A model generated the notes under the pieces. It searched no databases. It had not been told where the DNA came from and saw nothing but the letters and a program-made list of their open reading frames with translations. This document shows positions 57,147 through 64,000 of a stretch of DNA of 64,000 nucleotides, one piece after another. The position numbers and the translations under genes are program-made. The stretch is taken from positions 496,001 to 560,000 of the forward strand of contig MJGA01000011.1 of the NCBI GenBank assembly GCA_001910725.1, in the 5' to 3' direction. Source of the DNA: Phanerodontia chrysosporium. Lineage: Eukaryota > Basidiomycota > Agaricomycetes > Polyporales > Phanerochaetaceae. Positions within the stretch are counted from its first letter, which is position 1; every line of letters starts with the position of its first letter.

Positions 57147-57439
57147 AGCCAACCTACTCCACCTTTGGTGGCCTAGGTTATTGCTTTGGGTTCTGGGGGC
57201 TTGTTTGAACAAGTGCTTTTGCGCTTTGTTCAGTTTTCTGCCGATCCACAGGCGTAAGTGGGCACTATAGTACCTTTTTAGGTACAGACAGGGGAACGTG
57301 GTGTAACCCACCTCAGAGGGCTTTGCCTGCGGACGAGTAACCCCTGTTGTAGTGCTGGACTAAGGGTGTAATACCCTGTCCAACCAGTTTTAGCTGCGTG
57401 GCGTGGAAACCCGCAGTAATACCCCTTTCTCTTCGTTGA

Positions 57440-58255
57440 GGGTTGGCTGGCAGGAAAGCCTTGCGCTTTGCCTGTGTGGAGAAGTTTTCTGGCTTGTGTA
57501 CACAGGCTGACCCGTGTTTACTAGTGCCTAAAGCTGCTAGGAACCGTTTTGTCCTTGCTAAGGACGAGAGCTCTGGCAAACCCTTGCTTGAGCGCATCAA
57601 GATCTCGAACCTTCACCGCTTCAAAGACGTTGGGAAGCCACGCCCTGCGTACAAACCTCGCACTACACCCTACACCCCTGTCCCTGGTCGTCGTGAAAGG
57701 CTTGCTCGTGAAGCAGACTTGAACGACTTCAAGCACCAGCTTCAGCTCGAAGACTATCGCAACGAACAGCGCAAGCGCCGCCTACTCGATCGCATCGCGA
57801 ACGCCCCTCCCCCTCTACCCCTCATCGAACGTATTGAACCTCCCCCTACTCCCCCTATCGAAGTCAAACCCATTCCCAAAGACCTTCGCTTTCACACCAA
57901 CACTCAGGTCCATCAGCTGCGCGACTACGGACGAAAGTTCAACGGCACCCTTAACCACTTGGGTCCGTTCTTTCAGAAGCTAGACGAGCAGCGTTTTCGA
58001 GTTGGGTTGACTGAACACGAGCTCTACACCTTGGGCTTGTTCAAGGAGAGGTTCGACAACATTCGCAAACACCTTCAGACCATCGTCGAGACGAAGGAGT
58101 ACACCACGAGGGAGTGGAAGAAGATTTCGAGGGATTTGAAGAAGGCAGGCGCACATAGCTTCGCTGAGCTTAAGCCACGCTTCGCTGAGCATTGCAGGGA
58201 GCTGATTCAGGAGTTGGGTGAAGATTGGTTGTTTTTGGAGAAGAACCTCGATTAG
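57440..58255 (+). CDS. ORF0: 270-codon open frame between LTR and gag, without any ATG
   Basis: The frame is open from 57440 (TGA just before, at 57437-57439) to TAG 58253-58255 and contains no Met codon; the first plausible non-AUG start is TTG 57443. The protein is basic, with a Pro-rich middle (PPPLPLIERIEPPPTPPIE) and a helical, charged C-terminal half (RKFNGTLNHLGPFFQKLDEQ, KERFDNIRKHLQTI). It stops 29 bp before gag, in another frame. I recognise no domain; it could be an additional Gag-like or accessory protein. Expression would need non-AUG initiation, splicing or readthrough; leaky scanning could then reach gag. A GTAAGT at 57254 leaves splicing open. Confidence 0.6.
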   Translation, partial: GLAGRKALRFACVEKFSGLCTQADPCLLVPKAARNRFVLAKDESSGKPLLERIKISNLHRFKDVGKPRPAYKPRTTPYTPVPGRRERLAREADLNDFKHQLQLEDYRNEQRKRRLLDRIANAPPPLPLIERIEPPPTPPIEVKPIPKDLRFHTNTQVHQLRDYGRKFNGTLNHLGPFFQKLDEQRFRVGLTEHELYTLGLFKERFDNIRKHLQTIVETKEYTTREWKKISRDLKKAGAHSFAELKPRFAEHCRELIQELGEDWLFLEKNLD

Positions 58256-58284
58256 TTTTTGTATCTGCGCGTTTTTGAATCAAG

Positions 58285-59865
58285 ATGTCGCTCAATTCAA
58301 ATCCTGTTGACTTTGGTTTGCGTTCTGCTGCGAGTTCAAGTGGTATGGACCCTTGGGGAGCGTTAGAACTCGGCTCTATGGCTGAGGGAGGCCCTACCCC
58401 AGTTTTGGCCGCTGCGCCGCTTTCGACCTCTTACGAAGAGTACAGCCAGTCATGGGTACAAGCCGCTCAGGAAGGATTGACTCCTGGCGACTTCAAGGCC
58501 CTCGTTGACAGCCTGGGTAACTGGGTAAAGGCTGAGATAGCTCAAGTAAGGTCGGAAATGGGTTCAGAAGTCCTTCGCTTGAAGGAAGCTCTTCGCAAAC
58601 GCAAAACTGAGGCCAAGACACTTCAGGAGCAGATAGACACTCTTGAGCAGACTAGACAGCACTTGTCTGCGCAGATAGCAGAGGCTCAGAACCAAAATCG
58701 CGTTTTGCAGAACGCTATGCAGGTGCTGAAGCAGGAGAACGAGAGCTTGAAAGTGTTGGTTCAGCAAGGCACTAGTGGAGGCAACGTTGGGTTGTCTCAG
58801 TCTTTGTTCCCTACCATGAAGGAGCCTGACACCTTTAATGGTGATAAGGCTAGCAAGCTGGATGACTGGCTCGAGTCGATGGCACTCTGGTTGCGCCACC
58901 GTGGCGTAATGGACGACGAAAAGAAGATAGAGACGGCGATGACTTACCTGCGAGGTTCAGCAAAGAAGGTCATGCAAGAGTACTTCGACAAGGTGGCAGA
59001 CTCAAAGCCCCTTGGTACTTGGACCAACTTTGTGAACGAACTCCAGAAAGGATTCCAACAGACCGACAAGAAGGACAGGGCAAGGGCAGAGTTTGAGCAG
59101 CTTGTCAGCAAGAAAGGGACGAACGAGAAGACTTTCAACGAGTTTGCTGCTCGTTTCCGTTCGCTGGCTCGCCAAACTGGCTTCTCCAACGAAGAACTGT
59201 TGGTCAAAGCCTATGCCCATACCCCTCGTGCCGCCGCCGATGTACTGGCAGCCCGTGGTCGTGCTCAGTGGGCTACGACCTGGGATGGTTGGTTGAAGGA
59301 TGTTCAGGAGATTCTGCAGGATCAACGTCTCTTGACGGGCACCGTACTCTCTGGACAGCCTCAGTCATCGAAAGACCCTGACGCTATGGATGTCGACGCC
59401 TTGAAGAAGGGCTCAGCCCAGGGTAAAGGCAAGACAGCCAAAGTCCAGAAGGTTGCCATGTCGTTCGAGGAGGCGAAGAAGAAAGGCTGCTGCGCTCAGT
59501 GTGGAGGCAAAGGCCACATTGCCAAGGAGTGTCCATCGAAGAAGAACAACTCAGGTTCTTCGACGTCGTCGAGTAAAACCACCAATGCACCGGTGGCCAG
59601 TTCATCAAAGGCTTCGTCTTCAAAGGGAAAGGAGAAGGATAAGGGCTCTCGCCACACAAAGAACAGTGCGCGCGAGGTGTACGCCAGTGACTCGGAGAGA
59701 TTCCAGGAGGTAGCCTCTGACGAGGAATCGAGCTCAGATAGCTCAGAAGAAGAAGATACCCCCAAGACCAAGCACAAGAAGAAGTCGTCTTCGAAGGAGA
59801 AGGCGCAGAAGATTAACCGCGTGGTATTCTCAGACGATGAGGATTTTCTGCAGGGACCGATGTAG
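58285..59865 (+). CDS. gag: Gag (capsid/nucleocapsid), copy B, complete
   Basis: 526 residues. ATG 58285 has A at -3 and is the first ATG of the predicted transcript. Order: Ser/Ala-rich N-terminus (about residues 1-85), coiled coil (about 90-170), retrotransposon-gag capsid domain (about 180-350), CCHC knuckle (CAQCGGKGHIAKEC, about residues 403-416), Ser/Lys-rich tail with acidic clusters, stop TAG 59863-59865. Makes the particle shell and binds RNA. Confidence 0.95.
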   Translation: MSLNSNPVDFGLRSAASSSGMDPWGALELGSMAEGGPTPVLAAAPLSTSYEEYSQSWVQAAQEGLTPGDFKALVDSLGNWVKAEIAQVRSEMGSEVLRLKEALRKRKTEAKTLQEQIDTLEQTRQHLSAQIAEAQNQNRVLQNAMQVLKQENESLKVLVQQGTSGGNVGLSQSLFPTMKEPDTFNGDKASKLDDWLESMALWLRHRGVMDDEKKIETAMTYLRGSAKKVMQEYFDKVADSKPLGTWTNFVNELQKGFQQTDKKDRARAEFEQLVSKKGTNEKTFNEFAARFRSLARQTGFSNEELLVKAYAHTPRAAADVLAARGRAQWATTWDGWLKDVQEILQDQRLLTGTVLSGQPQSSKDPDAMDVDALKKGSAQGKGKTAKVQKVAMSFEEAKKKGCCAQCGGKGHIAKECPSKKNNSGSSTSSSKTTNAPVASSSKASSSKGKEKDKGSRHTKNSAREVYASDSERFQEVASDEESSSDSSEEEDTPKTKHKKKSSSKEKAQKINRVVFSDDEDFLQGPM

Positions 59866-59884
59866 AGTCTGCGACATCTGGTCC
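59841..59884 (+). other. Predicted -1 ribosomal frameshift signal between gag and pol (copy B)
   Basis: The same heptamer GGATTTT (59841-59847), 6-nt spacer and 10-bp stem (59854-59863 with 59874-59884) as in copy A, base-identical. Confidence 0.8.
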
Positions 59885-62800
59885 GTTTTTAGATTTCCTT
59901 TACCCTCCCGACTCAGTAGAATGTATTAGATCAGTTTTGGAATCGAGAAAAGTCTCTAGTTTACCCTCTAAATCGAGCTTTATCGTTCCAGTAACTTTGA
60001 GTCAGGGTAAGGAAATCAGAGTGCAGACTACCGCGCTGGTTGATTCAGGGGCCTATGCTGTGTTCATTAGCCATCGCTTCGTCAAGAAGCATAAGCTGAA
60101 GACGAACCAGCTGGCCAGGGAGATACGCGTTTACAACGCAGATGGCTCCAGGAACAAGTGTGGCAGTATTGAGGAGTACGCTTGGCTCGACGTAGCCGTA
60201 GGGGACCATGTCTCCAGACAAGCATGCCTCATTACAGATCTGGGTGGAAAGGACATGTTCCTCGCTTTAGCTACTTGAAGAAGCATAATCCCGAGATAGA
60301 TTGGGATAAGGGCGAGTGGAAGTACTCCAGATGCCCAGATTCTTGTCGCTTTACCAGCCACAAGGCTCAAGTAGCGCAAGCAGAGCTCGAAGAACCTATG
60401 GATGAGGACTTCGAGGAGGAAGAAGAGGAGCCTTGGCTCCAGTGGGTCGACCCTTCCACCCCAGATGGCCGCGTTTTGGCATTAACTTGCCGGAAGATCG
60501 CAGCGATGTGCAGTATTCGTTCGCTGGAGGGAATCGAGGGCTGGGAGCAGCTTGTCCCTGCACAGTATCAAGACTATGGGGACGTGTTTTCGAAGCGTGC
60601 AAGCGAACGGTTACCCGTACGAAAGCCTTACGACCACGCTGTCGAGTTTATCGACGGAGCTACCCTACCTCGACCAGCTCGTAATTACTCGCTGTCGCCA
60701 GAAGAGAGGAATTCTCTGGACGAGTGGATTCAGGAGAATCTCGCCAAGGGATACATCAGACCAAGTAAATCCCCGCTGGCAGCACCAGTCTTTTTCGTGA
60801 AGAAGAAGGACGGTTCATTGCGCTTGGTGCAGGACTACAGAAAGCTGAACGAAGTCGTTAAGAAAGACCGCTTCCCTATACCCAAGATCTCAGACCTTAT
60901 AGATCGACTATCTAAGGCTAGTATATACACCAAGATTGACCTTAGATGGGGGTATAACAACGTCAGAATCAAGGAAGGAGACGAGTGGAAGCTGGCCTTC
61001 ATCACACCTTTCGGTTTATACGAACCTACAGTGATGTTCTTCGGCCTCAGCAATGCACCAGCAACCTTTCAGCGCATGATGAACCATATTCTCGACGATC
61101 TGATTCGAGAAGGGCATGTCATGGTCTACCTAGACGACATTCTCATCTTCACGAATGACTTGGACCACCATCGGCGATTAGTTCGCGAGGTATTGCAGCG
61201 GCTACGCGACAATGACCTGTTCGCTAAGCCAGAAAAATGCTTCTTCGAGACGGATAGCATTGAATACCTCGGAATGATCATCAGCAAGGGGTCGGTTCAG
61301 ATGGATCCATCGAAGGTAGATGGCGTTTTATCTTGGCCCATACCCAAAAGGGTCAAAGATGTCCAGGCTTTCCTGGGTTTTGCTAACTTCTACCGACGGT
61401 TTATTCGAGACTTTGGCAAGATTGTTCGCCCATTGTCAGAGCTTACCCGCAAAGGCAAAGAGTGGGAATGGGGGCCTGAGCAGCAGGATGCCTTCGATAC
61501 ACTCAAAAGAGCGTTCACTACTGCGCCTATTCTCAAGATTCCAGACGACGAGCACCCTTTTAGGCTCGAATGCGATTCGTCAGACTTTGCTACGGGGGCT
61601 GTACTTGAGCAACTGGGCGAGGATGGCCTTTGGCACCCTGTCGCGTTTTACTCCAAGGCGCTAGGCGTACATGAGCGCAACTACGAGATATACGACAAGG
61701 AGATGCTAGCCATCATCCGCGCATTGAAGGAATGGCGCCACCACTTGGAGGGACACCCTCTACCATTCGACATATGGTCAGATCACCAGAATTTGACCTA
61801 TTTCCGCAAGGCGCAAGACTTGACGCGACGCCAAGCACGTTGGAGTCTTTTCCTCACACGTTTCCACTTCAAGTTGGAGCACAAGCCTGGAAAGACGATG
61901 AAGCGGGCTGATCCAATGTCCAGGAGGCCAGATCATGAATTGGGGGTGGATTGCGACAATCGTGAAAAAGTCCTTTTGAAGCCAGAATATTTCGCGATTC
62001 GAGCCATGCAACCAACCCATTCATCGATAGTGGACGATAGCAAACTGCTAGAAAGGATCAGAAAAGCCCTGCTGGACGACGAAGTCACCAAGTCGTACAA
62101 AGACCTGACGTTGAAAGGACCAAGAGAGTTCGGGAAGGACTTAGCGGAATGGCACCTCGAGGACGGGCTACTACTGCACCGAGGCAAGGTGTATGTGCCC
62201 AAGGACGACAAGATTAGGGCGGATCTACTCAAGTTACACCACGACTTCCCTGGGGCTGGACACCCTGGACGATGGAAGACGTTGGAGTTGCTGTCGCGCA
62301 ACTACTGGTGGCCAGGAATGTCGGTTTACGTCAAGAAGTACGTCGCAGGCTGCGAAGTCTGCCAGTCGCATAAAAACGTCAACCAGAAGCCTGCTGGCCT
62401 GCTACAACCGAACGAGGTTCCGTCGGAACCCTGGGAGATAATCTCATGCGACATGATCACGGACTTGCCTGAGTCGGACGGTTACAACGCTATCTTCGTA
62501 GTCGTTTGCCGCTTAACCAAGCGAGCACATTTCCTCCCCATCACCAAGGAGTTTTCAGCCAAGGATCTGGGAAATTTGCTCTATGAGCGTGTTTGGCCTT
62601 TGCACGGCCTACCCAGACAGATCATTTCGGATAGGGGAACGCAGTTCGCCGCGAAACTCTTCCAGGAATGGTGCAGACTCCTGGGGATCAAGTCAGCAAT
62701 GACTACAGCGTTTCACCCTCAGGCGGACGGTCAGACGGAGCGAGTTAATCAGTCATTGGAGCAGTATCTGCGCTGCTACACAAGCTTCAGGCAGGACGAC

Positions 62801-63997
62801 TGGGCGTACCTTTTGCCCTCTGCCGAGTTTGCGTACAATAACCAGGCGCATGAAAGCACCAAGAACTCGCCATTCTTCGTCGAATATGGCCGTCATCCAC
62901 GCATGTTCCCAGAGCAGGACCGTGTTACAAGGTTGTCAGAACTGGACGACTGGACGAAGCTTAGACAGGAGGCCCAAGATCAGGCGAAAGCCGCGCTCGT
63001 GCTGGCTGCAGAGCGAATGAAGTGGTACTACGACCAGGGTAAATCAGAACCCTTGTTCAAGGTCGGAGACCGTGTTTGGCTTGACGCAAAGGATCTGAAC
63101 CTTCGGGTTCCCTCCAAGAAACTGGCACCAAAGCGAGTAGGCCCTTACGAGATCGTAGAGCAGCTGGGACCGGTCACCTTCAAGCTGAAGTTACCAGCCC
63201 ATGTGAAGATTCACCCGGTCTTCCATGCAAGCAAGCTCACGAAGCACGTCGAGGATGAGGTTGCCAATCGCACGCGCAAACCCCTACCACCCATTCGTGT
63301 GGGTGATGACGAGGAGTACGAGGTCGAGCAGATCGTAGATGCACAGCCAGACTCTAAAGGTCGTGTCATGTACCGAGTACGGTGGAGAGGCTACGATGAG
63401 CATAGCGACACATGGGAATACTTGCCCAATCTCAAGCACGCTATGGCGAAGGTCAAACAATTCCACAAGAAATACCCAGATGCACCGAAGGCAATTTCCC
63501 TTCTGCAACGCCACCACGACGAGGAGGATGAGTTTTTCGTGCGCGAACTCGCGCTACTCCAATCTTGGGGAGCAGACGACCAGTTCGAGGTCGAGCTCAT
63601 GAACAAGGACGCAAAACTCCCCTCACGTGGCTCGCCAGAAAGTGCAGGGTTGGATCTTTTCATCACGGAAGACCTTACGCTCAAGCCCCATGATCGCAAG
63701 CTAGCGTCAACGGGCCTTCGAATGTGTACTCCACCAGGTACCTACGCTCGAGTCGCACCACGGAGTGGCCTCAGCCTCAGAGGCATCGACATAGGAGCAG
63801 GCGTTATTGACCGAGATTATCGAGGGGAGCTCAAAATTCTACTCATCAACAACTCGCCCGACACCTTTACTTTCCACAAGGGTGATCGTGTCGCTCAACT
63901 CGTGCTCGAAAGAATCTCCTACGCCGAACCAACTCCGGTTTCTCGCCTCGACTCAACCATTCGCAGCAGCGATGGTTTTGGCTCCACTGGTATTTAG
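59841..63997 (+). pseudogene. pol: Pol of copy B, interrupted by a 1-base deletion after the protease
   Basis: It follows copy A pol except that CTCGGCTTT of copy A (1718-1726) reads CTCGCTTT here, losing one G at about 60264. The frame stops at 60276-60278, inside the protease C-terminal FLG motif. All later domains (RT, RNase H, integrase, chromodomain, dUTPase) remain open in the shifted frame to TAG 63995-63997, with only a few amino-acid differences from copy A. This is either a recent inactivating mutation or an assembly deletion. Confidence 0.9.
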
Positions 63998-64000
63998 GCT

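Larger units (their letters stand above)
56534..64000 (+). mobile_element. Ty3/Gypsy chromovirus-type LTR retrotransposon with dUTPase, copy B (3' LTR outside window)
   Basis: 5' LTR 56534-57133, self-priming site 57136-57146, ATG-less ORF0 57440-58255, gag 58285-59865, frameshift signal 59841-59884 and pol to 63997; the window ends three bases after the pol stop. From 58545 on it matches copy A almost base for base, with a handful of substitutions and one single-base deletion at 60264. The copy defines the 5' half of the family. Confidence 0.97.

Noticed and set aside
57165..57176. TGGTGGCCTAGG as a tRNA-type primer-binding site
   Set aside because: It lies 31 bases past the LTR, whereas the perfect self-complementary 11-mer lies two bases past it.
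57253..57286. A 33-nt intron in the copy B leader (GTAAGT to ACAG)
   Set aside because: Shorter than any intron in the window; splicing of the leader to a more distant acceptor remains possible but is unsupported.
60182..63997. Copy B pol as a shorter independent ORF starting at 60182
   Set aside because: The first residues are out-of-frame protease sequence produced by the single-base deletion at 60264.
1..64000. CRISPR arrays, bacterial operons, rRNA genes
   Set aside because: No regularly spaced repeats, no Shine-Dalgarno-led gene runs and no rRNA sequence; the DNA is fungal.

Overview
The window is nuclear DNA of a filamentous basidiomycete, most likely an agaricomycete (polypore-like). 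It is GC-rich. Its genes are interrupted by many 46-60 nt introns, and it carries mushroom-typical families: a DUF6533-type membrane protein, a wax-synthase-like MBOAT, an expanded P450, families of small secreted proteins and a Gα subunit. No bacterial, organellar or rRNA/tRNA sequence was recognised.

Layout. Both ends lie inside two same-orientation, nearly identical Ty3/Gypsy chromovirus-type LTR retrotransposons. Copy A covers 1-6089 (5' end outside the window) and copy B covers 56534 to beyond 64000. Their 600-bp LTRs (5490-6089 and 56534-57133) look identical. Pol runs protease, reverse transcriptase, RNase H, integrase, chromodomain and a C-terminal dUTPase. Copy B shows the 5' architecture: a Tf1-like 11-nt self-priming site, a 1.3-kb leader with no ATG in any frame that contains an ATG-less 270-codon ORF ('ORF0'), then gag. 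A -1 frameshift signal (GGATTTT, 6-nt spacer, 10-bp stem) links gag to pol.

Between the elements, 6-11 kb holds repeats (a 222-bp MITE-like foldback, a 15-bp hairpin) and poorly resolved or broken genes. 11.5-19.1 kb holds a cullin-4 gene and a diverged cullin-4 paralogue arranged tail to tail around a secreted-protein gene. 19.6-34.5 kb is a housekeeping block: a Cys-rich secreted protein, homoserine O-acetyltransferase, a membrane-anchored SDR, a ChaC-like gamma-glutamylcyclotransferase, a CNNM/Mam3-type transporter, tRNA m5U methyltransferase Trm2, D-lactate dehydrogenase and a cytochrome P450. 35.6-45 kb has a multi-pass membrane protein, a Gα subunit whose C-terminus appears to need a 1-nt microexon, and a DUF6533-type protein. 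46-55 kb has two more Cys-rich secreted proteins, a second member of the secreted family seen at 14.9 kb, an agaricomycete protein of unknown function and a wax-synthase-like acyltransferase.

Caution on sequence quality. Several otherwise intact genes (homoserine O-acetyltransferase twice, D-lactate dehydrogenase, cullin-4, the secreted protein at 14.9 kb) each seem to lack exactly one base at a short homopolymer or repeat. This pattern suggests consensus deletions in the assembly, and it also bears on whether the frameshift in copy B pol is real.
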